Of a stretch of 64,000 nucleotides of DNA, positions 24,429-34,568 are shown piece after piece. The notes under the pieces were generated by a model, which searched no databases, was not told the origin of the DNA, and worked only from the letters and a program-made list of their open reading frames with translations. The stretch spans positions 1 to 64,000 of the forward strand of contig JAFUDQ010000009.1 of assembly GCA_017459075.1 (NCBI GenBank), written 5' to 3'. Every line of letters begins with the position of its first letter. The stretch's first letter is position 1. The DNA is from Bacteroidales bacterium (lineage in GTDB: Bacteria; Bacteroidota; Bacteroidia; Bacteroidales; UBA932). Both the position numbers and the translations under genes were made by a program.

Positions 24429-25780
24429 TTCCTGTCCTCAAGCATTTGCGTTATGGGGCCGATGTACCTGTCTACATTGCCTGCCCCGAAGGTTACGAGC
24501 ACGTCAAGCTTCTCGTTTTCAAGTACTTGCATAAGCTCTTCTTTCTTGATGAGCACCTTTTCCGGTGCCGTTACCTTATCAAATATCAAAGCCGATGTCA
24601 CCCCGGGGATAGGTTCTTCCCTGGCGGGGTAGATATCAAGCAGTATAAGCTTGTCAACCGCACTCAGCGCGCGGGCGAAGTCGTCGGCAAAATCCCTTGT
24701 CCTGGTGTACAGGTGCGGCTGGAAAATGGCTGTAACCTTGCGCCCCGGGAATATATCCCTTATTGAGCGGATGGCGGAAGCAAGCTCCTCCGGATGATGG
24801 GCATAATCGTCGATGTAAGCCAGTCCCGGCTTGTTTACATGAATGTCCATCCTTCTGGAAACGCCCTTGAAAGTGCCTATTCCGGCCTTTACCTTTTCCG
24901 GCTTAAGGCCGTAGGATAGGCAAAGCGCTGCTGCGGCAATGCTGTTTTCTGCATTGAAGCGTCCGGGAGTACCCACTTTGACGTCGCGAATAATTCCGCC
25001 CGGCCACACAAGGTCAAAGATATAGTGTCCGGTCTCGTCTATGTGAACATTTTCGGGATGGAAATCGGCGGAGCCGCTCTCAAGGCTGTAGGTGAAAATC
25101 CGTGCTTTTGTATCCTCAGGACTGATTGGAAGGCCTTCTTTCTTAATGAGGATGTTGGATATAAGGGCTGCAAATTCGCGGAAAGCCTTCTGGTAGCTTT
25201 CCAGGGTGCCGTAAATATCCAGATGGTCTGCGTCCATCGCCGTAATTACGGCAATTGAGGGGCGCAACTGCAGGAAGGAGCGGTCGAACTCATCGGCTTC
25301 AACAACAACCACAGGATTTTTGCTTACAAGAAGATTTGTCCCGTAATTCTTGGAAATTCCGCCAAGGAAGGCGCTGCATCCTTCTTCGCAGTCTGTGAAA
25401 ATATGGGCTGCAAGCGTTGATGTGGATGTTTTTCCATGGGTTCCGGCCACTGCGAGGCACTGCTGGCCACGGGTGATTTCCCCAAGTATGGCGGAACGCT
25501 TTATAACCGTATAGCCCTGGGCGTTCACGTACATGAGCTCACCCATATCGTGTGGAATAGCGGGAGTGTAAACCACAAGGGTATGCTCCCTGTCCGCAGG
25601 CACATACAGCGAATTGTCTGTGTAATGGACGCTGATGCCCTCCTGCTCAAGCTCTTTTGTAAGGGCCGACGGAGTTTTGTCATAGCCGCTGACTTTCAAG
25701 CCTTTGCGGTGGTAATACCTTGCAATGGCGCTCATCCCGATGCCGCCGATGCCAATGAAATATACCTCTTTCCAGTCCAT
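24425..25780 (-). CDS. murC: UDP-N-acetylmuramate--L-alanine ligase
   Basis: A 451-residue Mur ligase that adds L-Ala to UDP-MurNAc. The Rossmann opening is FIGIGGIGMSAIARYY, the ATP loop is VAGTHGKTSTSTLAAH and the C-terminal domain includes IDDYAHHPEEL. The order murG, murC, ftsQ is that of Bacteroidota dcw clusters. It shares one base with murG at 25780. Confidence 0.96.
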   Translation of the reverse strand: MDWKEVYFIGIGGIGMSAIARYYHRKGLKVSGYDKTPSALTKELEQEGISVHYTDNSLYVPADREHTLVVYTPAIPHDMGELMYVNAQGYTVIKRSAILGEITRGQQCLAVAGTHGKTSTSTLAAHIFTDCEEGCSAFLGGISKNYGTNLLVSKNPVVVVEADEFDRSFLQLRPSIAVITAMDADHLDIYGTLESYQKAFREFAALISNILIKKEGLPISPEDTKARIFTYSLESGSADFHPENVHIDETGHYIFDLVWPGGIIRDVKVGTPGRFNAENSIAAAALCLSYGLKPEKVKAGIGTFKGVSRRMDIHVNKPGLAYIDDYAHHPEELASAIRSIRDIFPGRKVTAIFQPHLYTRTRDFADDFARALSAVDKLILLDIYPAREEPIPGVTSALIFDKVTAPEKVLIKKEELMQVLENEKLDVLVTFGAGNVDRYIGPITQMLEDRK

Positions 25781-26925
25781 TATTTGTCAAGTACTTTATA
25801 GATTTCTTCTACTATTGTGCGGCCGGCATCCGTAAGGGCCATGGCCGAAATGTTCTCTTCCAGCTGCACTATTTTCTCGTCGTCCTTTATAAGCTCAAGA
25901 GCCGTTGGCATAAGGTCCCTGACCGCATCGGCATCCTTTACGATAAGGGCCGCATCCTTGCGCACAAGGGCCATGGCGTTGTGGGTCTGGTGGTCTTCCG
26001 CCACGTTGGGGGAGGGAACGAAGATGGAAGCCTTTCCGGCGGCGCAGAGCTCTGATACCGTGCTGGCTCCCGAGCGGGAAATAACCACATCGGCAACCGC
26101 ATAGGCAAGGTCCATCCGGCCTATGAAGTCCGTGTGATGTATTTTGTCCAGGTTCATGCCCTTGGCCTTCATCTCTTCCATGAAGCTGTCCACTCCGGCC
26201 TTGTAATATTTGCCGCACTGCCACAATACTTCCACATCCTCTCCTCCGGGGCAGCCTGCCTCTATCCAGGCCCTCATCGCATTGTTAAGAGTGCCGCTTC
26301 CAAGGCTTCCGCCAAGAATAAGGATATGGTCAAGGCCTGGGTTAAGCTTGTAATAATCAAGACCTTCCTGCACCATCTCCACAGTTGCGGGAACGATGTC
26401 GCTGCGGATAGGGTTGCCGGTCATCACTATCTTGTCATTCGGGAAGAATCTTTCCATGCCCTCGTAGGCCACGCAAATCCTGTCCGCCTTGCCTCCGAGA
26501 AGCTTGTTCGTAAGGCCGGCGAAGCCGTTCTGCTCCTGAAGCAGGGTGGGAATGCCCAGCTTCTGGGCTGCCTTCAGCAGCGGCCCGCTGGCATATCCGC
26601 CTACGCCTACCGCAATCTCCGGCTTGAATTCCTTAAGCACCCTCTTGGCCTTGCGTGAGCTGGCCAGGAGCTTGAAGGGAACCTTCAGGTCGTTGATTAT
26701 GTTATGAAGGCTCAGCTGGCGCTGAAGTCCCACTATGGGAAGGCCTGTGATTTTGTAACCGGCAGCAGGGACCTTTTCCATCTCCATTTTGCCCTCCGCT
26801 CCTACAAACAGTATTTCCGTCTCAGGGTTGGCTTCCTTCAGGGAATTGGCAATGGAAATGGCCGGGAAAATGTGACCTCCCGTTCCGCCTCCGCTTATTA
26901 TTACTCTTAACTTCCTGTGCTCCAT
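25780..26925 (-). CDS. murG: UDP-GlcNAc:lipid I N-acetylglucosaminyltransferase
   Basis: A 381-residue GT28 peripheral membrane enzyme that makes lipid II. It shows the N-terminal GGGTGGHIFPAISIANSL loop, the GLQRQLSLHNI region, and the donor-binding segment VVISRSGASTVSELCAAGKAS. It lies 4 bases downstream of ftsW. Confidence 0.96.
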   Translation of the reverse strand: MEHRKLRVIISGGGTGGHIFPAISIANSLKEANPETEILFVGAEGKMEMEKVPAAGYKITGLPIVGLQRQLSLHNIINDLKVPFKLLASSRKAKRVLKEFKPEIAVGVGGYASGPLLKAAQKLGIPTLLQEQNGFAGLTNKLLGGKADRICVAYEGMERFFPNDKIVMTGNPIRSDIVPATVEMVQEGLDYYKLNPGLDHILILGGSLGSGTLNNAMRAWIEAGCPGGEDVEVLWQCGKYYKAGVDSFMEEMKAKGMNLDKIHHTDFIGRMDLAYAVADVVISRSGASTVSELCAAGKASIFVPSPNVAEDHQTHNAMALVRKDAALIVKDADAVRDLMPTALELIKDDEKIVQLEENISAMALTDAGRTIVEEIYKVLDK

Positions 26926-26929
26926 ATAT

Positions 26930-28309
26930 TTACATTTTTTCCAACTGGTCCAAATCGTTCATGCTGTCCTGCACGCTGTCGCCGCTTGAAATAAGAGGCG
27001 TAGCTCCTTCAACTTCCTTGTCCATATTCTTCTTGACCATGCGGCTCACGGCCAGGATAATTCCGAAGGCCATGCTGAAGGCAAGGAAAGAAGCCTTTCC
27101 GTGGCTAATCATAGGCAGGGTCTGTCCCGTGAGCGGGCCAAGGTCCACATTGATGAACATGTGCATTAGCGCCTGCCCTGAAATCATCACCACAAGCCCG
27201 GCAATCGCCGTTTTGGTAAAGGCATTTGAAGCGTTCCTTACCAGGATTACACCCCTTGCCAGCAAACTGCCGTACAGCATGATTATGATGAGCGCTCCTA
27301 TGATGCCGTACTCTTCAACTATGAAGCTGAACATATAGTCCTCGAACATGATGGGAACCACATACCTTTGGGTGCTGCCGCCGGGGCCCTTGCCAATGAT
27401 GCCGCCTTCGCTGACAGCTACCTTTGCGCTTATCGGCTGCTTCACCCTGGCCTCTGCCATCTTGAACTCCTGGGTGTTCTTCTTACCTTCCCTGACCAGC
27501 CGTACAAGCTCTTCTTCAGGGTCTTCACGCGCCAGCGAAATTCTTTCCACTGCGGTGCCGATTCGGCCGAACACGCTTCCTCCGCTAATCTTATATATGC
27601 CGATGCAGCCAATGAACAGGCCTGCTCCGACTGCGGCCAGCCCCATTATGTATTTGAATTTTATTCCGCCGATGAGTATGGTAATCGTCATCACAAGAGC
27701 TACGAAAAGTGTGCTGGAGACTCCTCCAAGAAGGGTGAGGAGGCAAACAGTCACCATCGGCAGGAATATATAAAGAATAAGGCGGTAAATGTCTTTCTTC
27801 ATGAAATTCATGCCCCAGCCGACCATGCGGTCCGCCAGCCTCATCTTGCCTTCCTTGTAGGCCTGTACGGCCCAGGCAAGATACATTATCATAAGCACTT
27901 TCGTAAACTCAAACACGTGCAGCTGGAAGCCGAAGATAGACAGGGCTCGTACTGCATTGTTCACCCTGAGGGCCCTTACGATGGGGGTGTTGATCCTTAT
28001 CGCCAGCATCGCCAGCAAAATGAAAGAGAGCAGGAAACCCAGCTTGGATACAAAGCGTATGACGCCAATCTTCTTTACGAAATGGTAGAAGAACAGGATG
28101 ATGGCAAGGCCGGCGACTGACACCAGTACCTGCTCATTGATGATGGCGCCCCTGGTGCTTTTGTTCATCAGGGCAAGAAGAGGGGTGGATGACGAAATGG
28201 TCACGATGGATATCATGATAAGCATGAGCACGATAATCCAGATGACCTTGTCACCTTCAATCCTGTCTATAAGCCGGAATATGTTCAGTTTCTTCTTGTT
28301 CTCGCTCAT
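26930..28309 (-). CDS. ftsW: Septal peptidoglycan polymerase FtsW
   Basis: A 459-residue SEDS-family integral membrane protein with about ten hydrophobic segments; it polymerises lipid II together with FtsI. The conserved features are the large periplasmic loop after ISAKVAVSEGGIIGKGPGGS and the C-terminal GLTGQTLPMISHGKASF-like segment (here LGPLTGQTLPMISHGKASFL). It is placed between murD and murG as in other Bacteroidota. Confidence 0.95.
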   Translation of the reverse strand: MSENKKKLNIFRLIDRIEGDKVIWIIVLMLIMISIVTISSSTPLLALMNKSTRGAIINEQVLVSVAGLAIILFFYHFVKKIGVIRFVSKLGFLLSFILLAMLAIRINTPIVRALRVNNAVRALSIFGFQLHVFEFTKVLMIMYLAWAVQAYKEGKMRLADRMVGWGMNFMKKDIYRLILYIFLPMVTVCLLTLLGGVSSTLFVALVMTITILIGGIKFKYIMGLAAVGAGLFIGCIGIYKISGGSVFGRIGTAVERISLAREDPEEELVRLVREGKKNTQEFKMAEARVKQPISAKVAVSEGGIIGKGPGGSTQRYVVPIMFEDYMFSFIVEEYGIIGALIIIMLYGSLLARGVILVRNASNAFTKTAIAGLVVMISGQALMHMFINVDLGPLTGQTLPMISHGKASFLAFSMAFGIILAVSRMVKKNMDKEVEGATPLISSGDSVQDSMNDLDQLEKM

Positions 28310-28316
28310 AGTTGTT

Positions 28317-29663
28317 TTAGAGGTTTCTTACGGCCTCCTTGAATTTTTTTCCGCGGTCTTCGTAGTTCTTGAAAAGGTCGAAGCTTGCGCAGCAGGGGCT
28401 CAGCAGTACAACGTCGCCGTCTTCTGCAAAGCTGCTGGCCAGTTTTACGGCTTCCTCTGCGCTGCCGGCATCCTTGATTTTGTCTTCGCCAAGGATGGGA
28501 CCGAAGCTTGCGTGAAGCTTGGCATTGTCTACGCCAAGGCAGATGAGGGCCTTGACCTTCTCACGTACAAGTTCATCAAGGACGCTGTAGTCATTGCCTT
28601 TGTCCGTGCCGCCTGCAATCCATACCACAGGCTTTTTCTGGCACTCAAGAGCATACCAGGCAGAGTCTACGTTGGTGGCCTTGGAGTCGTTTATGTAAAG
28701 GACACCTTTCACGCTCAGGACGGGCTCAAGCCTGTGCTCTATGGGCTGGAAGGTCTCCAGGGAGTTGCGAATAATCTTGTTGTCGATGCCGGAGGCCTTG
28801 GCTGCGAGGGCTGCCGCCATCGAATTGTAAATATTGTGCTTGCCGCCAAGAGCCAGCTCTTCAAGGTAAAGGTCGCATTCGTCTTTCTCGTAGCGGACAA
28901 TCATCTTGCCCTCGCGCAGGAAGGCGCCCTGCTCAAGTTCAACGTTCTCTTTCTGGGTGAAAGGAAGCATCTTGGCCTGGGTTACTATCTTGCTCAGGTG
29001 GCCCACGGTTATGGCGTCGTCTGAATCGAAGATGAAGCAGTCATCGCTACGTAAATTCCTGATAATGCGGAACTTGGAGCGGACGTAATTCTCCATCTTG
29101 TAGTCGTAGCGGTCAAGGTGGTCAGGGGTGATGTTGGTGATGATGGCAATGTCCGGGCGGAAGTCATAGCAGTTGTCCAGCTGGAAGCTGCTTATCTCAA
29201 GGACATAGTAGTCATGCTTTTCAGTTGCCACCTGGTATGCATAGCTTGCGCCGATGTTGCCTCCGAGGCCTACGTTCAGCCCTGCCTGCTGCAGCAGGTA
29301 GTAGATGAGCGAGGTGGTAGTGGTTTTGCCGTTGCTTCCGGTAATGCAGATTTTCTTGGCATTATCGTACCTTCCGGCAAATTCAATCTCTGAAATGATA
29401 TGTATACCCTTGTCCTCAAGGAGTTTAACCATGGGGGCAGAGGAGGGGATACCGGGGCTCTTTACAACCTCGTCGGCAGAGAGAATGAGGCTCTCTGTAT
29501 GGCCGCCCTGCTCAAAGGGAATATCCCATTTCTTCAGGGTCTCTACATATTTGTCGGCAATCTTTCCCTTGTCTGAGAGAAAGACATCGAATCCTTTCAC
29601 TTTTGCGAGCACGGCAGCTCCTACGCCGCTCTCTGCTCCTCCCAATACTACCAGTCTTGACAT
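28317..29663 (-). CDS. murD: UDP-N-acetylmuramoyl-L-alanine--D-glutamate ligase
   Basis: A 448-residue Mur ligase that adds D-Glu. It has the N-terminal VVLGGAESGVGAAVLA loop, the ATP-binding CITGSNGKTTTTSLIYYLL motif and the central ITPDHLDRYDYKMENY segment with the catalytic His. The gene lies 1 base from mraY. Confidence 0.96.
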   Translation of the reverse strand: MSRLVVLGGAESGVGAAVLAKVKGFDVFLSDKGKIADKYVETLKKWDIPFEQGGHTESLILSADEVVKSPGIPSSAPMVKLLEDKGIHIISEIEFAGRYDNAKKICITGSNGKTTTTSLIYYLLQQAGLNVGLGGNIGASYAYQVATEKHDYYVLEISSFQLDNCYDFRPDIAIITNITPDHLDRYDYKMENYVRSKFRIIRNLRSDDCFIFDSDDAITVGHLSKIVTQAKMLPFTQKENVELEQGAFLREGKMIVRYEKDECDLYLEELALGGKHNIYNSMAAALAAKASGIDNKIIRNSLETFQPIEHRLEPVLSVKGVLYINDSKATNVDSAWYALECQKKPVVWIAGGTDKGNDYSVLDELVREKVKALICLGVDNAKLHASFGPILGEDKIKDAGSAEEAVKLASSFAEDGDVVLLSPCCASFDLFKNYEDRGKKFKEAVRNL

Positions 29664-29664
29664 A

Positions 29665-30957
29665 CTATCTAACTTTTAACAAAGCCATTGTGGCAACAGC
29701 CAATATAATTCCTATAATCCAGAAACGGGTGACAATCTTGGCCTCAGGAATAGCCCTTGCCGGGCTCTGAATCTTGGCCGGGATGCCCTCTTTCTGGAAA
29801 TGATGGTGCAGGGGAGACATCTTGAAGATGCGGCGGCCCTCGCCATATTTCTTTCTTGTATACTTAAAGTAGAAGCGCTGCATAAGCACAGACAGGCTTT
29901 CTACGAAGAATATTCCGCAAAGCAGGGGGAGGAGGAGCTCCTTCCTGATAAGCACGGCTGATACGCCGATGATTCCTCCTATTGTAAGGCTTCCGGTATC
30001 GCCCATGAAGACCTGTGCCGGATAAGAGTTGTACCAGAGGAAGCCTACGAGAGCTCCTACAAAGGCGGACATGAATATGGCAATCTCTCCTGAGCCTGGG
30101 ATATACATGATATTCAGGTAGTTGGAGTCTACCAGGTTGCCTCCCAGCCAGGCCAGGATACCCAGTACAACGCCTACGATTGCTGAAGTCCCGGCTGCCA
30201 GGCCGTCCATTCCGTCCGTAAGGTTGGTTCCATTGGAGCATGCAGTAATGACAATTACTATCATGAGTACATAAAAGAACCATTTGAAATACCAGCCCCA
30301 TCTTCCTTCAAAGGGAGACAGGCCCTTGTAGTCAAACTCATGGCTGCTGACGAAGGGGATGGTGGTCTTTGTGCTCTTTACCACATTCTCATCCTTCCAC
30401 TGTCCGGTGGTGACATGAAGGTCTGTGTCCTTGTCAAGTACCTGAGTCTCAGTTATTTCCTCTGCTTCGGCCTTTACTTTTTCACGTACGACGATGTTGT
30501 TGCTCTGCCATACGGTGATGCCGATTACAAGGCCAAGGATTATCTGAAGGATGAGTTTCATCTTCTCGCTCATTCCTTCCTTGTTGTGCTTGAATACTTT
30601 GATGTAATCGTCCCTGAAACCTATCGCACCGCACCAAAGTGTGGTGAAGATAAGGAGGATGATGTAGATGTTGGTAAGGTCGCAAACCAGCAGGACGCCT
30701 GCCAAAATGGCGACTATGATTATGATTCCGCCCATGGTGGGGGTACCTTTCTTGCTGAGCTGCCCCTCCAGTCCAAGGTCGCGGATCGTCTCTCCAATCT
30801 GGAGCCTCTGGAGCTTGCGGATAATCTTCTTGCCGGCCAGCAGGGCGGTAAGCATGGAAATCACAGCAGCCAGGAAAGCCCTGAATGACAGGTAGTTCAT
30901 CAGTCCCTGGCCGGGAATGTCAAAATCTTTCAGTGCATCAAACAAGTGGTAAATCAT
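29665..30957 (-). CDS. mraY: Phospho-N-acetylmuramoyl-pentapeptide transferase
   Basis: A 430-residue integral membrane enzyme that makes lipid I. Visible signatures are KKGTPTMGGIIIIVAIL, FRDDYIKVFKHNKEGMSEK and NLTDGMDGLAAGTSAIV, and the HHHFQKEG end segment. A 60-residue hydrophilic insertion (around VKAEAEEITETQVLDKDTDL to FEGRWGWYFKW) between transmembrane helices also occurs in Bacteroides homologues. It overlaps murE by 4 bases. Confidence 0.96.
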   Translation of the reverse strand: MIYHLFDALKDFDIPGQGLMNYLSFRAFLAAVISMLTALLAGKKIIRKLQRLQIGETIRDLGLEGQLSKKGTPTMGGIIIIVAILAGVLLVCDLTNIYIILLIFTTLWCGAIGFRDDYIKVFKHNKEGMSEKMKLILQIILGLVIGITVWQSNNIVVREKVKAEAEEITETQVLDKDTDLHVTTGQWKDENVVKSTKTTIPFVSSHEFDYKGLSPFEGRWGWYFKWFFYVLMIVIVITACSNGTNLTDGMDGLAAGTSAIVGVVLGILAWLGGNLVDSNYLNIMYIPGSGEIAIFMSAFVGALVGFLWYNSYPAQVFMGDTGSLTIGGIIGVSAVLIRKELLLPLLCGIFFVESLSVLMQRFYFKYTRKKYGEGRRIFKMSPLHHHFQKEGIPAKIQSPARAIPEAKIVTRFWIIGIILAVATMALLKVR

Positions 30958-32420
30958 AGCGCCTCAATGCTTTTAAAAATGTCTCTTACTATTTCTCTTT
31001 CGTCAAAATGACGGTGTTCGCTCCCAATAATCTGGTAGGTCTCATGTCCTTTCCCGGCCAGCAGGATTGCGGCTCCGTCCGGGGCGGTCATTATGGCCGT
31101 GCGAATGGCTTCAGCCCTGTCTGCTATGCTCAGGGTTTTTGCAAGGCCGCGGGCACTGAGTCCGGTTTTCATCTCTGCGATGATGTCTTCCGTGCGCTCT
31201 GAGCGGCTGTTGTCTGAGGTGAGGATAATCCTGTCGGCGTATTTTTCCGCAACTGCGGCCATCTCCGGCCTCTTTGTGCGGTCGCGATCTCCTCCGCAGC
31301 CGAAGACTGCGATGACCTGCTGTCCGTCGCAGGCAATGTCCTTCAGGGTGGTGAGTACATTCTCAAGGGCGTCCGGGGTGTGGGCGTAGTCCAGGATGAT
31401 TGACAGTTCCCTTGGGCCGCGGATGGTCTCCAGACGACCTTTTGCAGACTCCAGCTTGCTGATACCTACCAAAGCTTCTTCCTTGCTTGCTCCAAGCTCG
31501 ATGGCTGTTGAGTATATTGCAAGGATATTGTATGCGTTGTGGCGGCCGATGAGCCTTGTCCACACTTCCTCCCCATCAATCTTAAGTAGCATGCCGTCAA
31601 AGCTTTCCTCCATGATGCGGCAGCTGTGGTCAGCCATCTTGCCAAGGGAATAAGTGATTATCTTGGCGGCGGTGTTCTGCACCATTACGGGGCCGTTTTT
31701 GTCGTCGATGTTTATAATGGCGGCGGCGTCTGCCGGCAGGGAGTCAAAGAAAAGCTTCTTGCAACGGAGGTACTCTGCGAAGGTCTTGTGATAGTCCAGG
31801 TGGTCGTGGGTCAGGTTTGAGAAGATGCCTGCCCTGAATTTAAGGGCTGCCACTCTCTGCTGCTCCATGCCGATGGAGCTGACTTCCATGAAGCAATACT
31901 CGCAGCCTTCGTCTACCATCTGTGCCATAAGGCGGTTTATGGTAACGGGGTCCGATGTTGTATTGGTGGTCTCCGTTTCAGTGCGGCCTACGTAGTTGGC
32001 TATTGTGGACAGGAGTCCGCAGTTGTATCCGAGAGACATAAACAGCTGGTACAGAAGTGTTACCGTGGTGGTTTTGCCGTTTGTGCCGGTAATTCCTATT
32101 AATTTCAGCTTCTGCGAAGGATGGTCGTAGAAGTTGTCGGCCGCCTGGGCCAGTGCAAAACGTGATTCTTCTGTCTTTACAAGGGCGATGCCGGTGGTTA
32201 ATCCCTCCGGAAGGACGTCGTCGTATATGATGGCCGACGCTCCTTTTTCAATTGCCTGGCCGATGTAGGCGTGGCCGTCGCTTGCAAAGCCCTTGACGGC
32301 TACGAACAGGCTTCCGGGAACAACTTTCCTGGAGTCTGCTGTGACCAGACTTACCTCTGTGTCAGTGTTGCCTGTCACGGAGATTACCTTGCAATTCTGT
32401 ATTATGTCTTTAACTTTCAT
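30954..32420 (-). CDS. murE: UDP-MurNAc-tripeptide synthetase
   Basis: A 488-residue Mur ligase that adds the third peptide residue. It has the ATP loop GITGTNGKTTTVTLLYQL, the carbamoylated-Lys region LDYHKTFAEYLRCKKLFF and the KGHETYQI end. The residue-selecting motif reads DNSR; meso-diaminopimelate-adding enzymes usually have DNPR, so mDAP specificity is likely (Arg kept) but the Pro-to-Ser change is unusual. murF does not follow, as is normal in this phylum. Confidence 0.95.
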   Translation of the reverse strand: MKVKDIIQNCKVISVTGNTDTEVSLVTADSRKVVPGSLFVAVKGFASDGHAYIGQAIEKGASAIIYDDVLPEGLTTGIALVKTEESRFALAQAADNFYDHPSQKLKLIGITGTNGKTTTVTLLYQLFMSLGYNCGLLSTIANYVGRTETETTNTTSDPVTINRLMAQMVDEGCEYCFMEVSSIGMEQQRVAALKFRAGIFSNLTHDHLDYHKTFAEYLRCKKLFFDSLPADAAAIINIDDKNGPVMVQNTAAKIITYSLGKMADHSCRIMEESFDGMLLKIDGEEVWTRLIGRHNAYNILAIYSTAIELGASKEEALVGISKLESAKGRLETIRGPRELSIILDYAHTPDALENVLTTLKDIACDGQQVIAVFGCGGDRDRTKRPEMAAVAEKYADRIILTSDNSRSERTEDIIAEMKTGLSARGLAKTLSIADRAEAIRTAIMTAPDGAAILLAGKGHETYQIIGSEHRHFDEREIVRDIFKSIEAL

Positions 32421-32421
32421 T

Positions 32422-34566
32422 TTATTTCAGTGTTATTTCTACGGTTTTTCCTTTACCAAGTTTGCTTCCTGCGGACGGGCTTTGGCTCTTTACGTGTCCG
32501 CTGCCGTGCCATACGGCCGTGTAACCGCAGCTTTCAAGGGCGTAAACTGCATCCCTCAGCCCCATTCCTTTTACGTCGGGGATATGGCCTTCTTCCGTGG
32601 CCGGGATTTCAGCGACTGTCATCTGGGGCTTTTCCCCGCTCTTTTCCAGGACCTCTCCTCTATCTGAATCAAAGGCATAGAGCTTGTCTACCAGCTCCCT
32701 GAAGGCCAGGGCGGGGTTGTTCCCTCCGTAAACGGCCTCTGAAACGTACAGGGGCTGGGTGTACATTGTGACAATTGCGCTGTATTTAGGTTTGTCGGCC
32801 GGGAAGAAGCCTACGAAAGTGGCCTGATACTGGCGTTTTCCGTCAAGTTCGCGAACTGCTATCTTCTTGCCTTTCAGGTATTTGGGCTCAATTACCATCT
32901 GGGCTGTTCCTGTCTTTCCGGCAATCGGCACCTTTGCACCGAAGAGCTTGCTGTGTCCGGTTCCCCTGGGGTTGCTCACAACTCCGGCAAGGGCGGAGCG
33001 AAGTGTGTCCGCCGTTTTACGGGAGCAGATGCTGGCATTCAGGACCATCGGCCCACGCTTTTCTACAACTTCACGGCCACGGTCAAGGCTTTCCACAAGG
33101 TATGGCTTCATCATCTTGCCGCCGTTAGCAATGGCGTTGTAGAATGTAAGTATGTGCAGCGGAGTCTCCTTTACAGAGTAGCCGATGGCAACGGAGGGAA
33201 GGTCAGTAAGGCTCCAGGTGTTCTTGTTGTCCGGATTTGGCAGGGTGGGGGCGGCAAGACCGTCAAGGTCGAACTCCATGGGACTGTTGCCCAGATTGTA
33301 GCGGTACAGCTTGTCCAGCATAACCTTGGGGGTCTTTCCGTAATGCTTGAGGGCAAGGTAGCGGAAGGCGTAGTTGGAGGATATTTCAAGGCAGTGCCTT
33401 ACGGTGATTGAATCCCTCTTGGACCTTGCCATGTAGTTTGTGATGTAATGGTCGGAGCCGAACGTGGCGTATCCCGGAACGATACCCTTGTTGGTGGGAA
33501 TCTCGTCGTCAATCTTTACGTAACCGTCTTCCAGAAGGCTCATCAGGGTTGTTACCTTGAATACGGAACCGGGCTCTCCCGCCTTGGTTACTGCCATGTT
33601 GTAGCTTTCGCTAAGGCTGTTGGCCGATGAGTCCCTGAGCAGGTTCACCATCGCCCTGATGGCACCGGTCTCCACTTCCATGACCACCATGCAGCCGCCG
33701 TAAATCTTGGGATTCAGGTTCATGCTGTTCCTCATTGCCTTGTCTGCAATGTCCTGAATATCAATATCCAGGGTGGTGTGAAGGTCAAGGCCGTTCTCTG
33801 CGGCAACATAGGTGCTGTCGTAATTCTGGATTTTTCCGTGCAAGTCGGTGTCTTTCATCCACTTGCGACCGTCTTTTCCATGAAGGTAGAAGTCGAATTT
33901 GCCCTCAAGCCCTATGTGGCTGTTCTTGTCCTGGTTATTTTTTACATAGCCGATGGTCCTGCGGGCCAGGCTGCCGTAAGGATACATGCGGGTGTCTACA
34001 ATTTCCACTTTGAGGCCGCCTTTGTACGGGTCTTCGTTGAAGAGGGGCAGCTTCTTCAGTTCCTGCAGGAAGTTGTGGTCAACGAGGCCTCCTATTTTGT
34101 AATAGGTCTGGTTGTTCTTCCTGCCGTTTATGATTTCATCATAGTAGGTCTTGGCGGATTTGTTCTTGTACAATGCTGCAAGGCCGTCGGCAAGTTTCTT
34201 AGCCTTCTCTTTCCAGAGTTTCTCTCCTTCCTCTCCTTTCTTTACCTTTGCGGGGTCCTTGCTTGCCATGAGCTCTTCAAATTCAGCTTTTCTGACTGAG
34301 CAGTCCATGGAGATGCGGTACATTGGCAGGGACATGGCAAGGAGCCTTCCGTCCTGGGCAAGGATGGCGCCTCGCTCCGGATAGAGGGTCTGTTTGGTGT
34401 TCTTGGGCTTGAACAGGCCGGCTATCTCTTTCGGCGGCTCGTACCTTACCTGTATGTCGATTATCCTGATGACCAGGATTATACCTGCCACCACATACAA
34501 AAGATATATGAGATAGAGCATTCGCCCTATCCTTTTGCTGTCTTCGTTATTTCCGCTTTTTGCCAT
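32422..34566 (-). CDS. ftsI: Septal class B penicillin-binding protein (FtsI) with PASTA domain
   Basis: A 714-residue bitopic transpeptidase. One transmembrane helix (about 18-37) precedes the dimerisation domain and the transpeptidase domain with SxxK (GEPGSVFKVTTLM), SxN (EISSNYAFRYLAL) and KTG (IAGKTGTAQMV) motifs. A single PASTA domain ends the protein (HIPDVKGMGLRDAVYALESC). It partners FtsW. The adjoining gene encodes the FtsL-like protein. Confidence 0.95.
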   Translation of the reverse strand: MAKSGNNEDSKRIGRMLYLIYLLYVVAGIILVIRIIDIQVRYEPPKEIAGLFKPKNTKQTLYPERGAILAQDGRLLAMSLPMYRISMDCSVRKAEFEELMASKDPAKVKKGEEGEKLWKEKAKKLADGLAALYKNKSAKTYYDEIINGRKNNQTYYKIGGLVDHNFLQELKKLPLFNEDPYKGGLKVEIVDTRMYPYGSLARRTIGYVKNNQDKNSHIGLEGKFDFYLHGKDGRKWMKDTDLHGKIQNYDSTYVAAENGLDLHTTLDIDIQDIADKAMRNSMNLNPKIYGGCMVVMEVETGAIRAMVNLLRDSSANSLSESYNMAVTKAGEPGSVFKVTTLMSLLEDGYVKIDDEIPTNKGIVPGYATFGSDHYITNYMARSKRDSITVRHCLEISSNYAFRYLALKHYGKTPKVMLDKLYRYNLGNSPMEFDLDGLAAPTLPNPDNKNTWSLTDLPSVAIGYSVKETPLHILTFYNAIANGGKMMKPYLVESLDRGREVVEKRGPMVLNASICSRKTADTLRSALAGVVSNPRGTGHSKLFGAKVPIAGKTGTAQMVIEPKYLKGKKIAVRELDGKRQYQATFVGFFPADKPKYSAIVTMYTQPLYVSEAVYGGNNPALAFRELVDKLYAFDSDRGEVLEKSGEKPQMTVAEIPATEEGHIPDVKGMGLRDAVYALESCGYTAVWHGSGHVKSQSPSAGSKLGKGKTVEITLK

Positions 34567-34568
34567 AA

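Noticed and set aside
27368..28120. Long plus-strand frame opposite ftsW
   Set aside because: Antisense shadow of a highly conserved gene.
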